Source: Desulfuromonadaceae bacterium | GTDB lineage: Bacteria > Desulfobacterota > Desulfuromonadia > Desulfuromonadales > Desulfuromonadaceae | Assembly: GCA_027065245.1 (NCBI GenBank) | Contig: JAMOOS010000192.1 | Coordinates: 1-41,493, forward strand | Direction: 5' to 3' | DNA: 41,493 bases | Shown: piece after piece, positions 1-10,818 of the stretch | Position numbering within the stretch: the first letter of the stretch is position 1 | Layout: every line of letters begins with the position of its first letter | Translations under genes and position numbers: made by a program | The notes under the pieces: model-generated | Databases searched by the model: none | What the model was told of the DNA's origin: nothing | Seen by the model: the letters and a program-made list of their open reading frames with translations, nothing else

Positions 1-1
1 T

Positions 2-280
2 TTCGGCAAGTCTACGGCGGGCAATCTGGAGGTTATCCGCCGTCTCGGTGAGTTCCGCAGTCTTGGATTGCCGATTTTGCTGGGGGCGTCGCGCAAAAGT
101 ATGATCGGCAATGTTCTCGACCAGCCGGACGCGGCACAGCGGTTGTACGGTTCACTGGCAACTGCGGCTGTTGCCATCGCCAACGGTGCCGCTATTGTCC
201 GGGTACACGACGTGGCTGAAACTAGGCAGGTGGTTGATATGGCGTGGGCGATTGTAAACGGGTGTGAATCAGTGACTTGA
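2..280 (+). CDS. folP: Dihydropteroate synthase, C-terminal part (truncated by window start)
   Basis: Frame open from position 2; FGKSTAGNLEVIRRLGEF...LLGASRKSMIG...RVHDVAETRQ is typical of the DHPS C-terminus. Confidence 0.9.
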   Translation, partial: FGKSTAGNLEVIRRLGEFRSLGLPILLGASRKSMIGNVLDQPDAAQRLYGSLATAAVAIANGAAIVRVHDVAETRQVVDMAWAIVNGCESVT

Positions 281-305
281 AACCAGCAGCAGCCGGGATG
301 CGGGC

Positions 306-1082
306 ATGGATGTATTCAATGAAATGATAAAGAATTTCCGCTGGGCGCTCGATGCTCTCGATATCGCTCTGGTGGCTTTTATCATCTATCGCATAATCCT
401 GCTTATCAAGGGTACGCGGGCGGTGCAGATGCTTCTCGGCCTGGCGGTAATCATGGCGGTGTATGTCGGCTCGCAAGTTACCGAGTTATACACGCTGCAA
501 TGGATTCTCGACAACTTTCTCTCCTCCATCGTACTGGTTATAGTAGTTATCTTTCAGAGTGATATCCGTCGTGCCCTGATGCATGTGGGGCGCAACCCGT
601 TTTTTGCCGACGCTGCTTATCGTGAAGAGACCCGTATCATCGATGAGCTGGTGGCGGCGGCGGTAAATCTGGCCAGTAAACGGGTTGGCGCTCTGATAGT
701 GATCGAGCGCGAGACCGGTCTTAAGTCATTCATGGAAGTTGGGGTGGAGATCGACGCCAAGATTTCCGCCGATCTGATTTCCGCCATCTTTATGCCGGCA
801 TCACCGATTCATGACGGTGCCCTGGTATTGCAGCGTGGCCGCCTGATGAAGGCCGGTTGTTTTCTCCCTCTGACCGAAAATCCCGACATCAGCAAAAATC
901 TCGGTACCCGCCATCGCGCCGCCATAGGTCTTACCGAAGCGGTGGATGCTGTTGCCATAGTGGTTTCGGAAGAGACCGGCAAAATTTCCGTGGTGGTGGG
1001 CGGGCGCATAACCCGCGATCTTGATTCCAAGTCGTTGCGGCGGATTCTTACCCGTTTGCTCGATAGTAGTCATAAGGGATAG
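306..1082 (+). CDS. cdaA: Diadenylate cyclase (c-di-AMP synthase), CdaA type
   Basis: N-terminal TM segments; DAC motifs DGALVLQ and GTRHRAAIGLTE; followed by ybbR and glmM. Confidence 0.93.
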   Translation: MDVFNEMIKNFRWALDALDIALVAFIIYRIILLIKGTRAVQMLLGLAVIMAVYVGSQVTELYTLQWILDNFLSSIVLVIVVIFQSDIRRALMHVGRNPFFADAAYREETRIIDELVAAAVNLASKRVGALIVIERETGLKSFMEVGVEIDAKISADLISAIFMPASPIHDGALVLQRGRLMKAGCFLPLTENPDISKNLGTRHRAAIGLTEAVDAVAIVVSEETGKISVVVGGRITRDLDSKSLRRILTRLLDSSHKG

Positions 1083-1090
1083 GGGGCGCC

Positions 1091-1825
1091 ATGTTGCAGG
1101 TTGTTACCAATAACTGGCATTTGAAGTTGTTGTCGCTGGTGTTTGCCGTATTGCTGTGGATGTTTGTCACTGGCGAGCAGCGCGCCGAGGTTGGCTATAC
1201 AGTGCCGCTGGAGTTGAAAAATCTCCCTGCCGGACTGATTGTTGCCAACGAGGTGCCCAGCCTGGTGGATCTGCGTATCAGCGGGCCGCGTACGGTGTTG
1301 AGCAAGTTGCGTCCGTCGTCGTTGAGTATGTCGGTGGATCTGAAGGGATTGCAGCCGGGGCTGACGACCTTCAAGCGCCTGGATGAACATCTGAACATTC
1401 CTTCGGTATTGCGGGTGTCGCGGTTGTCGCCTTCGTATGTTGAGGTTAAGCTGGAGCGCATACGCCAGAAGACAGTGCCGGTGCGGGTGTTGATTCGTGG
1501 CGAGGTAGCGCCGGGCAGTGAGTTGCGTGCGGTACGGGTCAAACCGCGCCAGGTGGTAATCGAGGGGGCGGAGAGTGAGGTAAAGAATGTCGAGCAGGTG
1601 GAGACCAGCGTAGTCGATTTAAGCGGGGTGAAGAAGAGTTTTGCCTTAACGGTACCCATCAATTATCGTGGCACCTATACGGCGTTGAAAGATCAGAAGA
1701 CCGTAGAGGTGGAGGTGGAAATCTACCGCAAAACACAAACGTCCGATCCGGCGTTGCGTCTTGAAGAGCGGGCGGGATCCGCAGTTAACGGAGCTGTTGA
1801 GGCGGTGGATGTGGGCAATCTGTAA
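1091..1825 (+). CDS. YbbR-domain protein (CdaR-like)
   Basis: Single N-terminal TM, YbbR-like repeats, located between cdaA and glmM. Confidence 0.85.
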   Translation: MLQVVTNNWHLKLLSLVFAVLLWMFVTGEQRAEVGYTVPLELKNLPAGLIVANEVPSLVDLRISGPRTVLSKLRPSSLSMSVDLKGLQPGLTTFKRLDEHLNIPSVLRVSRLSPSYVEVKLERIRQKTVPVRVLIRGEVAPGSELRAVRVKPRQVVIEGAESEVKNVEQVETSVVDLSGVKKSFALTVPINYRGTYTALKDQKTVEVEVEIYRKTQTSDPALRLEERAGSAVNGAVEAVDVGNL

Positions 1826-1882
1826 CGATTTGGAGATATGGCGGTATGATGCCGCCCGATTACACACATAAAAAAGAGGCTT

Positions 1883-3256
1883 ATGGCAAAGAAATTTTTT
1901 GGTACAGACGGAGTGCGCGGAGTCGCCAATATCCACCCCATGACCACCGAGGTGGCCATGCAGTTGGGGCGGGCGGTGGCGTATCTGTTCAAAGGTAGCG
2001 ACAAGCGGCGGCGGATCATCATCGGCAAGGACACCCGTTTGTCGTGTTACATGATTGAAAACGCGCTGGCGGCGGGAATCTGCTCCATGGGGGTAGATGT
2101 GCAACTGGTGGGACCGTTGCCGACCCCCGGCATCGCCTTTATCACCAGTTCCATGCGCGCCGACGCCGGGGTGGTAATTTCAGCCTCGCACAATCCTTAT
2201 CAGGATAACGGCATCAAGTTTTTTTCCAATAACGGCTTTAAGCTGCCTGACGAGATGGAGCTGAAGCTGGAAGAGCTGATGTTTTCCGAAGAGCTGGATC
2301 TGCTGCGACCCACGGCGGACGAGGTGGGGCGGGCGTTTCGCATTGACGACGCCACTGGTCGTTACATCGTTTTTCTGAAAAATTCCTTTCCGCGTGATCT
2401 CGACCTGCGCGGTTTGCGTATTGTTCTCGATTGCAGCAACGGCGCCGCCTACAAAGCGGCTCCGGCGGCATTGGAAGAACTGGGTGCGGAAGTTATCGCA
2501 CTGGGGGTTAGCCCCAACGGTACCAATATCAATGCCGGTTGTGGTTCCCTCTATCCGCAGGTGATGGCGCAGAAAGTACGCGAGTATCGTGCCGATGTCG
2601 GTATCGCCCTCGACGGTGACGCCGACCGCGTTATATTTGTCGACGAACATGGCAGCGCGGTGGACGGTGATCATATCATGGCCATCTGTGCCGCGGATAT
2701 GCTGGAAAAAGGTACGTTGGCGCACAACACCCTGGTGGCCACGGTAATGAGCAATATGGGCCTAGATATCGCTTTGCGTCGCCTTGGTGGTCAGGTGGTT
2801 AAAACTTCCGTTGGTGATCGCTATGTAACCGAGGAGATGCTGCGCGGCAAATATAACCTAGGTGGCGAGCAGTCGGGGCACCTGATATTTTTTGATCACA
2901 ATACCACCGGTGATGGCACCCTGGCGGCGCTGCAACTGCTGGCCATCATGCAGCGCAGCGGCAGACGGTTATCGGAACTGGCCGGGGTGATGACGGCGTT
3001 GCCCCAGGTGCTGTGCAATGTGCGTGTCAAGGAAAAGACCGAGCTGGAGCAGGTGGAGCCGGTGCAGAGTGTTATCGAGCATTGCCGGGCGCAATTGGGC
3101 GACAAGGGGCGGGTGTTTATCCGCTATTCCGGCACCGAGCCGCTGCTGCGTATCATGCTGGAGGGGGAAGATGAACGCGAGATCAAACAGTTGGCCGGTG
3201 AAATCGCCACGGCGGTGGAACAGCATCTTGGCGGCGTTATCGAAGGGGGGTTGTGA
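1883..3256 (+). CDS. glmM: Phosphoglucosamine mutase
   Basis: [14 protein letters not shown] start, active-site [22 protein letters not shown] metal loop, [12 protein letters not shown]. Confidence 0.97.
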   Translation: MAKKFFGTDGVRGVANIHPMTTEVAMQLGRAVAYLFKGSDKRRRIIIGKDTRLSCYMIENALAAGICSMGVDVQLVGPLPTPGIAFITSSMRADAGVVISASHNPYQDNGIKFFSNNGFKLPDEMELKLEELMFSEELDLLRPTADEVGRAFRIDDATGRYIVFLKNSFPRDLDLRGLRIVLDCSNGAAYKAAPAALEELGAEVIALGVSPNGTNINAGCGSLYPQVMAQKVREYRADVGIALDGDADRVIFVDEHGSAVDGDHIMAICAADMLEKGTLAHNTLVATVMSNMGLDIALRRLGGQVVKTSVGDRYVTEEMLRGKYNLGGEQSGHLIFFDHNTTGDGTLAALQLLAIMQRSGRRLSELAGVMTALPQVLCNVRVKEKTELEQVEPVQSVIEHCRAQLGDKGRVFIRYSGTEPLLRIMLEGEDEREIKQLAGEIATAVEQHLGGVIEGGL

Positions 3257-3972
3257 TGATCCGTCTTGGGATTAACGTCGATCATGTGGCTACGGTACGC
3301 CAGGCGCGTGCTACCACCGCGCCCGATCCGGTGACGGCGGCGGCGTTGGCGGAACTGGGTGGAGCCGATGGCATTACTGTCCATCTGCGCGAAGATCGGC
3401 GCCACATCCAGGATCGCGATGTACACCTGCTGCGCCAGACGGTGCAGAGCCGTTTGAACCTTGAGATGGCCGCCACCTATGAGATGGTGGCCATTGCCTG
3501 TGATGTCGGCCCCGATTGCGTGACGCTGGTGCCGGAGAAACGCCAGGAGCTGACCACCGAAGGCGGTCTGGATGTGGTATCTGCCCGCGATTGGTTGCTG
3601 CCGCGTATAGATACGCTGCGCGCTGCCGGTATTGTTGTCAGCCTGTTTGTCGATCCCGACCCGGCGCAAATTGATGCGGCGGTGCAGGTTAACGCCGATT
3701 GCGTTGAAATCCATACCGGCGCCTATTGCGATGCGCCATCCGCCGGGGCGCAAATGGCGCAGTTGCATAAAATAGAACAGGCCATTGCCACCGCTCAGCG
3801 CGCGGGACTTACCGTGCATGCCGGGCACGGTCTCGATTATTTCAATATCCGCCCGGTGGTGGCCTTGCAGGGGATTGTGGAGTTTAATATCGGCCACAGC
3901 ATTATCGCCCGCGCCATCATGGTGGGGATGCAGCAGGCAGTGGCGGAGATGAAAGCACTGCTGGTGAGGTGA
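3256..3972 (+). CDS. pdxJ: Pyridoxine 5'-phosphate synthase
   Basis: [43 protein letters not shown] at 3256 overlaps the glmM stop. Confidence 0.97.
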   Translation: MIRLGINVDHVATVRQARATTAPDPVTAAALAELGGADGITVHLREDRRHIQDRDVHLLRQTVQSRLNLEMAATYEMVAIACDVGPDCVTLVPEKRQELTTEGGLDVVSARDWLLPRIDTLRAAGIVVSLFVDPDPAQIDAAVQVNADCVEIHTGAYCDAPSAGAQMAQLHKIEQAIATAQRAGLTVHAGHGLDYFNIRPVVALQGIVEFNIGHSIIARAIMVGMQQAVAEMKALLVR

Positions 3973-3976
3973 ACCG

Positions 3977-4360
3977 GTGGCGGTGGCTGGAACAGGAATA
4001 GATATAGTGGCGGTGGAACGCTTCGCCGAGTTTATCCGGCGCGACGATCAGCCATTGCTTGAGCGGCTGTTTACTGCCGCCGAGTTGGAGTATGCCCTGC
4101 CGCGCCGCCGTGCCGCCGAGCATCTAGCCGCCCGTTTTGCCGCCAAGGAGGCGTTTGTCAAGGCGCTGGGCTGTGGTCTGCGCGACGGTTTGAGCTGGAC
4201 CGATATCGAGGTGGTAAACGATGAACTGGGCGCGCCGCGGTTGCGCCTGGGCGGCTGTGCCGCCGCGCTGTTGCGCCAGCGTAATCTGGCGGCGCCTCAT
4301 CTCAGTTGCAGCCATGAACGCGAATGTGCCGTGGCCGTGGTAATTCTGGAGACGTTATGA
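3977..4360 (+). CDS. acpS: Holo-[acyl-carrier-protein] synthase
   Basis: GTGIDIVAVERF and FAAKEAFVKALG motifs. Confidence 0.95.
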   Translation: MAVAGTGIDIVAVERFAEFIRRDDQPLLERLFTAAELEYALPRRRAAEHLAARFAAKEAFVKALGCGLRDGLSWTDIEVVNDELGAPRLRLGGCAAALLRQRNLAAPHLSCSHERECAVAVVILETL

Positions 4361-5913
4361 AATTGCTAAGTGCTCAGCAGATGCAGGATATGGATCGGTG
4401 TGCCATCGGTGAATATGGTATGCCGGGCATTGTTCTAATGGAAAACGCTGGTCGTGGTGCCGCTGCAATAATTGCCGACCGTTATAGCGCTCTGCGGCCT
4501 GGTCCGGTGTTGATTGTCGTTGGTAAAGGCAATAATGGCGGCGATGGTTTTGTCATTGCGCGTCATCTGACTAATCGTGGTTGGAATGTGCGGCTGCTGG
4601 TGTTGGCGCAGCGCGAGCAGATCGGTGGTGATGCCGCAGCTAATCTGTGTATCCTTGAGCACAACGGTGATGATATCGCCTACGCGCCCGACAGTGCCAG
4701 CTTCAAGCATCTGTGGCCCGGGTACAACAATAGCGTTCTGGTTGTCGATGCCATCTTTGGTAACGGGCTCAACAGCGAGATTCGCGGTCATTATCGTGAC
4801 GCGGTGCTGGCGATCAATGCATTGGGGGTGCCGGTGGCAGCGGTGGATATGCCATCGGGTATTGACGCCACCAGCGGCGCCGTGCTGGGCGCCGCAGTCC
4901 AGGCTGATTGCAGTATTTCGTTTGCCTGCGCCAAGGTTGGCCAGGTCAGTTATCCCGCCTGTGATTTTGGTGGTGAGTTGTTTGTGGTTGATATAGGGAT
5001 GCCGGCGCGTTTACAGGCACAAGTTGGTGAACGCTATATGCTGGTGGATGAGGAGCAGGCGCGTGTATTGCTGCCGCCGCGTCCTGCCAGTGGTCACAAA
5101 GGCACCTTCGGTCACACGCTGGTGGTAGCCGGTTCCAGCGGTAAAAGCGGTGCTGCCCGTTTGTGCGCTACGGCAGCGTTGCGCAGTGGTTGCGGTCTGG
5201 TAACGCTGGCGCTGCCGCAATCACAGCAGCAGGTGGCCGCAGTTGGCACGGCAGAGGTGATGACCATTGCCTGCGTCGACGAAAACGGCGCTTTTGGCGC
5301 CGATTGTGTCAACCAGATTGAGCAGGCCTGGCGGGATAAAAACGTCCTTGCCCTGGGACCGGGGCTTGGTCAGGAGAGTGGCGCGCGCCGACTGGTGGAG
5401 TTTGTTGTCGCCGCTTGTCCGGTGCCGCTGGTGCTGGATGCCGATGCTCTCAACTGTATCAGCGCTAACGCCACTATATTGGCCGGGCGCGCCAGTGGCA
5501 CGGTTATCACGCCCCATCCGGGGGAAATGGCGCGCATAACCGGCTTGACAACGGAAGAAATTCAACGCAACCGCGTGGCGGTAGCAGCGCAGTGGGCGGA
5601 AAAACTTAACAGTGTTGTGCTGCTTAAAGGAGCACGCACTGTCATTGCCGCGCCTGATGATCGGGTGTGGATCAACAGCAGTGGCGCCAGCGGTATGGCT
5701 AGTGCCGGGATGGGCGATGTTCTCACCGGTGTTATCGCTGCGTTGGTGGCCCAGGGCATGGAGCCGTTTGCGGCGGCGGCACTGGGCGCTTATCTGCATG
5801 GTCGCGCCGCTGAATTGTGCGCACAAGAGTTCGGCAGCGTCGGCTATCTGGCTGGCGATGTGATGGAACGGCTGGGACAGGCACGGCAGCAGTTGATCGA
5901 TGGTGGTATCTAG
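4357..5913 (+). CDS. nnr: Bifunctional NAD(P)H-hydrate epimerase / ADP-dependent NAD(P)H-hydrate dehydratase
   Basis: YjeF-N domain (GKGNNGGDGFVIARHL) fused to a carbohydrate-kinase-like domain (SGMASAGMGDVLTGVIAAL); start overlaps acpS stop. Confidence 0.93.
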   Translation: MKLLSAQQMQDMDRCAIGEYGMPGIVLMENAGRGAAAIIADRYSALRPGPVLIVVGKGNNGGDGFVIARHLTNRGWNVRLLVLAQREQIGGDAAANLCILEHNGDDIAYAPDSASFKHLWPGYNNSVLVVDAIFGNGLNSEIRGHYRDAVLAINALGVPVAAVDMPSGIDATSGAVLGAAVQADCSISFACAKVGQVSYPACDFGGELFVVDIGMPARLQAQVGERYMLVDEEQARVLLPPRPASGHKGTFGHTLVVAGSSGKSGAARLCATAALRSGCGLVTLALPQSQQQVAAVGTAEVMTIACVDENGAFGADCVNQIEQAWRDKNVLALGPGLGQESGARRLVEFVVAACPVPLVLDADALNCISANATILAGRASGTVITPHPGEMARITGLTTEEIQRNRVAVAAQWAEKLNSVVLLKGARTVIAAPDDRVWINSSGASGMASAGMGDVLTGVIAALVAQGMEPFAAAALGAYLHGRAAELCAQEFGSVGYLAGDVMERLGQARQQLIDGGI

Positions 5914-6396
5914 GTGGCCGGGGTAGTTATCGAAACCGCCACCGTTGCTGCAACCGAGGCGCTGGGGCGGCTGCTGGGCGAAACCGTGTCCGCCGGGGCG
6001 CTGCTGCTGCTGTATGGCGAGCTGGGTGCCGGGAAAACCTGCTTGGTGCGCGGTGTAGCCGCCGGGCTGGGGGTGGATAAAGCCGTGCCGATTACCAGCC
6101 CCACCTATACACTTATGAACAGTTATAGCGGTCGCTTGCCGCTGTATCACTTTGATTTGTACCGTCTTGGCGATGCTGATGAATTGGCGGAACTGGGTTT
6201 TGAGGAGTACTTTTATGGCGATGGTGTGGCCGTGGTGGAGTGGCCGCAGCGTGGTGGAGATTTCGCTGCGGCGGTGCTGGAAGTGCTGATCACCGTTGTC
6301 GATGAAAAGCGGCGGCGCATAGAAATCAGGACGACGGCGTCGGGGTATGCCACTGTCATGGCGGCGCTGCGTCGTTTTGGCGGCGGCGTATCATGA
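5914..6396 (+). CDS. tsaE: tRNA threonylcarbamoyladenosine biosynthesis ATPase TsaE
   Basis: GELGAGKTCLVRG Walker A, SPTYTLMNSY, HFDLYRL, GVAVVEWPQRG. Confidence 0.92.
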   Translation: MAGVVIETATVAATEALGRLLGETVSAGALLLLYGELGAGKTCLVRGVAAGLGVDKAVPITSPTYTLMNSYSGRLPLYHFDLYRLGDADELAELGFEEYFYGDGVAVVEWPQRGGDFAAAVLEVLITVVDEKRRRIEIRTTASGYATVMAALRRFGGGVS

Positions 6397-6608
6397 TTAC
6401 TGCGCTGATGCGGCCTCAGGCTGTGGCGGTAAAAAGCAAGCAGTGGCGGCGAAAAAGTTTTGCTTTTAATGCGTATACACTGTAAAAAACGCTATGCGCT
6501 GTTGCGTGTACTCTGGTGGCGGGATTTTAACGGATATTGGCCGGCCTGTTGCCGGTTGTTGTCGTGTGAGATAAACTGCCGTGTGGCAGATAAAGGAGGA
6601 ACACCCTA

Positions 6609-7829
6609 ATGGCTTTGGTAGTACAAAAATACGGTGGCACTTCTGTAGGAACCATCGAAAAAATTCGCAATGTGGCGCGCCGGGTGGCGCGTACCTACGA
6701 TGAGGGTAACGATGTGGTGGTGATTGTCTCCGCCATGTCGGGCGAAACCAACAAGTTGGTGGCCCTGGCCGAGGAGATGTGTGAATTTCCCAGCGAGCGC
6801 GAGTACGATGTGCTGGTTTCCACCGGCGAGCAGGTTACCATTGCTTTGCTGTCCATGTGTCTGCAGGATATGGGCTACAAGGCCAAGAGTTATCTCGGCC
6901 ACCAGATTCCCATTATTACTGATAGCGCCTCGTCGCGGGCGCGGATCCTTGAAATCGGTGAAGAGAATATCCGCGAAGACCTGAAGAACGGCACCATTGT
7001 GGTGGTGGCCGGTTTCCAGGGCGTGGACGCTCAGGGTAATATCACCACCCTGGGGCGCGGCGGCTCCGATACTTCGGCGGTGGCTGTTGCCGCCGGACTC
7101 AAGGCCGACGTGTGCGAAATCTACACCGATGTGGATGGCATTTACACCACCGATCCGCGGATTGTTCCCAACGCCAGCAAGCTGGAGAAAATCTCCTACG
7201 AGGAGATGCTGGAGATGGCTTCTCTGGGCGCCAAGGTGTTGCAGATCCGTTCGGTGGAATTTGCCGACAAATACAATGTGGTAATTCATGTACGTTCCAG
7301 TTTTAACGATAATCCCGGAACTCTGGTTATGAAGGAGGATGCAGATATGGAGACCGTGCTGGTTTCAGGTGTAACTTGCAACAAGGATGAGGCTAAAATT
7401 TCGGTGCGGGGCATTCCAGACAAGCCGGGTATCGCGGCGGGTATTTTTGTGCCCTTGTCCGAGGCCAATATTACCGTGGATATGATTATCCAGAATGTGT
7501 CTCTCGATGGATTTACCGACATCACCTTTACCGTACCCAAAGGCGATTTGAAAAAAGCGATGAAGATTGTCGAAGGGGTGTTGGAGGATATCGGCGCCAA
7601 AGGGGTGGAATGTGACGACAAGGTGGCCAAAATCTCCATCATCGGTGTCGGTATGCGCTCCCATTCCGGTGTTGCCAGCAAAATGTTCACCACCCTGTCA
7701 CAGGAAGGAATCAATATCCAGATGATCTCCACCAGTGAGATCAAGGTCTCCTGCATTATTGAAGATAAATACACTGAATTGGCGGTGCGGGTGTTGCACG
7801 ATGCATTTGAATTGGGCAGCGACGACTAA
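6609..7829 (+). CDS. lysC: Aspartate kinase
   Basis: [46 protein letters not shown], two C-terminal ACT domains; AGGAGG RBS. Confidence 0.96.
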   Translation: MALVVQKYGGTSVGTIEKIRNVARRVARTYDEGNDVVVIVSAMSGETNKLVALAEEMCEFPSEREYDVLVSTGEQVTIALLSMCLQDMGYKAKSYLGHQIPIITDSASSRARILEIGEENIREDLKNGTIVVVAGFQGVDAQGNITTLGRGGSDTSAVAVAAGLKADVCEIYTDVDGIYTTDPRIVPNASKLEKISYEEMLEMASLGAKVLQIRSVEFADKYNVVIHVRSSFNDNPGTLVMKEDADMETVLVSGVTCNKDEAKISVRGIPDKPGIAAGIFVPLSEANITVDMIIQNVSLDGFTDITFTVPKGDLKKAMKIVEGVLEDIGAKGVECDDKVAKISIIGVGMRSHSGVASKMFTTLSQEGINIQMISTSEIKVSCIIEDKYTELAVRVLHDAFELGSDD

Positions 7830-7853
7830 GGGTGCGCTGGAGGAGGAACGGTT

Positions 7854-9422
7854 ATGAGTCAGATACTGTTGTATGATACTACCCTGCGCGATGGGACACA
7901 GGCGGAGGATATTTCGTTTCTGGTGTCCGACAAGGTGCGCATTGCCCAGCGTCTGGACGAGTTGGGTATCCATTATATCGAAGGGGGTTGGCCGGGTTCC
8001 AATCCCAAGGATATCGCCTTTTTTGAGGAGATAAAAAATGTAACCCTGCACCAGGCGAAGATTGCCGCCTTTGGTTCCACCCGCCGCGCCCGGGTAACCC
8101 CGGAGCAGGACAACAATATCCAGACTCTGATCAAGGCTGATCCCGATACAGTAACTATTTTCGGTAAAACCTGGGATTTCCATGTGCGTGAGGCGCTGCG
8201 TATTTCGCTGGAGGAAAACCTGGAGCTGATCAACGACTCTCTCGCCTACCTCAAGCAGCATATCGGTGAGGTGATCTACGATGCCGAGCACTTTTTCGAC
8301 GGCTACAAGGCTAATCCCGATTACGCCATCAAAACCCTCAAGGCGGCCCAGGATGCCGGTGTCGACTGTATCGTTTTGTGCGACACCAACGGTGGCACCC
8401 TGCCCAACGAGTACCCGGAAATCATGGCGGCGGTCAAGGAGGCCGTCTCCACGCCTCTGGGGATTCACGCCCACAACGACGGCGAGTGTGCTGTGGCCAA
8501 CTCGCTGATGGCGGTGGCTCTGGGGGCGGTGCATGTTCAGGGTACGATAAACGGCTTCGGCGAGCGCTGTGGCAACGCTAATCTGTGCTCCATCATTCCG
8601 GCACTCAAATTGAAATTGGGTAAGGAGTGTGTCAGTGATGAGCAGATGAAGACTTTGCGCAGCGTATCGCGTTATGTCTACGAGCTGGCCAATCTTATTC
8701 CCAACAAGCATCAGCCTTATGTGGGTAACTCAGCCTTTGCTCACAAAGGCGGGGTGCACGTTTCCGCCATTCAGCGACATCCGGAAACCTACGAGCACAT
8801 GCGACCGGAAAAGGTCGGCAACACCACGCGGGTGCTGGTTTCCGATTTGTCCGGGCGCGCCAATATCCTTGCCAAGGCCGAGCAGTTCAACATCGACCTC
8901 GACAGCAAGGATCCGGTAACCCTGGAGATTCTGGAAAATATCAAGGAGATGGAGAACAAAGGCTACCAGTTTGAGGGCGCCGAAGCGTCGTTTGAGCTGC
9001 TGATGCGTAAGGCGCTGGGCAATCTGCGCCACTATTTTTCGGTGGTGGGTTTCCGAGTTATCGACACCAAGCAGAGCGAGAACGACAAGCCCATGTCCGA
9101 GGCCACTGTCAAAGTGAAGGTTGGCGGTCGCATTGAGCACACCGCCGCCGAAGGCGACGGGCCGGTAAACGCGCTGGATAACGCATTGCGCAAGGCACTG
9201 GAGCATTTTTATCCGCAACTGGCCGATATGCGCCTGCTCGACTACAAGGTGCGCGTGCTGCCCAGCGGCCAGGGTACCGCCTCGGTAACCCGGGTGCTCA
9301 TCGAATCCGGCGATGCCGATTCGCGCTGGGGTACCGTCGGTGTCAGTGACAACATCATCGACGCCTCCTACCATGCGTTGATCGATGCGTTGCAGTACAA
9401 ACTGGTGAAGGATGCCGGTTAG
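7854..9422 (+). CDS. cimA: (R)-citramalate synthase
   Basis: [43 protein letters not shown]; citramalate-type HMGL-like protein with C-terminal LeuA regulatory domain. Confidence 0.9.
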   Translation: MSQILLYDTTLRDGTQAEDISFLVSDKVRIAQRLDELGIHYIEGGWPGSNPKDIAFFEEIKNVTLHQAKIAAFGSTRRARVTPEQDNNIQTLIKADPDTVTIFGKTWDFHVREALRISLEENLELINDSLAYLKQHIGEVIYDAEHFFDGYKANPDYAIKTLKAAQDAGVDCIVLCDTNGGTLPNEYPEIMAAVKEAVSTPLGIHAHNDGECAVANSLMAVALGAVHVQGTINGFGERCGNANLCSIIPALKLKLGKECVSDEQMKTLRSVSRYVYELANLIPNKHQPYVGNSAFAHKGGVHVSAIQRHPETYEHMRPEKVGNTTRVLVSDLSGRANILAKAEQFNIDLDSKDPVTLEILENIKEMENKGYQFEGAEASFELLMRKALGNLRHYFSVVGFRVIDTKQSENDKPMSEATVKVKVGGRIEHTAAEGDGPVNALDNALRKALEHFYPQLADMRLLDYKVRVLPSGQGTASVTRVLIESGDADSRWGTVGVSDNIIDASYHALIDALQYKLVKDAG

Positions 9423-9463
9423 GGCGATGATGCCATTTTAGTGTAGCAGCTGCTTGCAATTTC

Positions 9464-9497
9464 AAAGGGAGAATCCGCGAACGGTTCTCCCTTTTTT
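9464..9497 (+). terminator. Rho-independent terminator after cimA
   Basis: AAAGGGAGAA-tccgcgaacg-GTTCTCCCTTTTTT: stem plus T-tract. Confidence 0.9.
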
Positions 9498-9612
9498 GTC
9501 TGGCCGCTTGAATAAAGGTAAAGAAAATTTTAACTGCTGGTGTAACACGGGTGAATTTGCTACTATTGCCGTCGGTTTACTGTGATGTCTGTGCTTTATG
9601 TGAGGGTGCCTG

Positions 9613-10818
9613 ATGGCGGATGTTTTTATTGGCCGACAACCAATTTTTGATCGCAAGATGCGCGTGTACGCCTACGAGCTGCTCTATCGCCATGGCTATG
9701 TTAATCACGCCGAAATCACCGATATCAATGCGGCCAGCAGCGAGGTAGTGGTCGATTCCCTGGTGGAATTGGGGTTGCACCGTCTGGTTGGTGATTGCAA
9801 GGCATTTTGTAATTTTACCCGCGATTTTCTCCTTGCCGGGGCCAATATTCCCTTTAATACCAGTCAGCTGGTTGTGGAGGTTCTGGAAACGGTAACGCCG
9901 GAAGTGAAAGTTCTGGAGGCGATTCGCAGTCTGTCCAGCCGCGGGCATCTAATCGCTCTGGACGATTTTGTCTTTACTGATGATTTGCTGCCGCTGGTGG
10001 AGCTGGCCGATATTGTCAAGATCGATGTGCTGGCCTTGACTCGCGCCCAGGTGGCTATGCAGGTGCGCAAACTGCGCCGGGTGAAAAAACTGCAGTTGCT
10101 GGCGGAAAAGGTGGAGAATAACGACGACTACGCTTTTTGCAAGGCGTTGGGTTTTGACCTGTTTCAGGGTTATTTTTTCAGCAAACCGCAGGTGGTGTCG
10201 GGACGTAAAATTTCTCCCAGCCGAATGGCGGTTTTACGCCTGATGGCAGAATTGCAGCGACCCGATATCGACCTGGCCAAGCTGGAGGAGATTATCCAGA
10301 CCGATGTCAACCTCAGTGTCAAGCTGCTGCGTCAGATCAATTCCAGTTTTTACAGCCTGCTTTCCGAGGTAAAATCGATCCGTCAGGCGATAATTTATCT
10401 TGGCCTGCAGCATATCCGCAGTTGGGCATGTATTGTCGCCATGGGTGCGGTGAGTGAAAAACCGCAGGAAGTGATGGCCATGGCGCTGGCGCGCGCCAAG
10501 ATGTGTGAGATAATGTCCAGAAGTGACGATAATGAAGTGAAGGGGATCTACTTTACCGTAGGTTTGTTTTCGTTGCTGGACGGCATTCTTGATTCGCCCA
10601 TGGAGGAGATTCTTGCAAGTTTGCCACTTTCCGATGAAGTGAATGCCGCTTTGCTGGAACGCAAGGGGGAGTTGGGGCGTACTCTGATGTGCGTGGAGGC
10701 CTACGAGCTGGCCAACTGGGACGATGTGGTTGCCTGTGGTTTTGAACAGAATCTGGTACGCGATGCCTATTTGCAGGCCATTGAGTGGTCGTCGCAAGCA
10801 TTGGAAAGCCTGCTGTGA
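9613..10818 (+). CDS. EAL-HDOD (YuxH-like) signalling protein with divergent EAL domain
   Basis: FIGRQPIFDRKMRVYAYELLYR, LDDFVF..., GFDLFQGYFFSKP, then a HDOD segment (LLRQINSSFYSL...SIRQAIIYLGLQHIRSW). Confidence 0.88.
   Translation: MADVFIGRQPIFDRKMRVYAYELLYRHGYVNHAEITDINAASSEVVVDSLVELGLHRLVGDCKAFCNFTRDFLLAGANIPFNTSQLVVEVLETVTPEVKVLEAIRSLSSRGHLIALDDFVFTDDLLPLVELADIVKIDVLALTRAQVAMQVRKLRRVKKLQLLAEKVENNDDYAFCKALGFDLFQGYFFSKPQVVSGRKISPSRMAVLRLMAELQRPDIDLAKLEEIIQTDVNLSVKLLRQINSSFYSLLSEVKSIRQAIIYLGLQHIRSWACIVAMGAVSEKPQEVMAMALARAKMCEIMSRSDDNEVKGIYFTVGLFSLLDGILDSPMEEILASLPLSDEVNAALLERKGELGRTLMCVEAYELANWDDVVACGFEQNLVRDAYLQAIEWSSQALESLL

Noticed and set aside
5221-6150. 309-aa minus-strand ORF overlapping nnr/tsaE, and similar long antisense ORFs (e.g. 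24906-26159, 7698-8711)
   Set aside because: Shadow ORFs opposite strongly supported conserved genes; their compositions (His/Gln-rich) are typical of antisense frames.
6393-6485. 31-aa ORF MITALMRPQAVAVKSKQWRRKSFAFNAYTL upstream of lysC as an attenuation leader peptide
   Set aside because: Not enriched in Lys/Thr/Met runs, and no clear alternative terminator/antiterminator pair before lysC; only small hairpins (e.g. CTGCC-GTGT-GGCAG at 6578-6591) are present.
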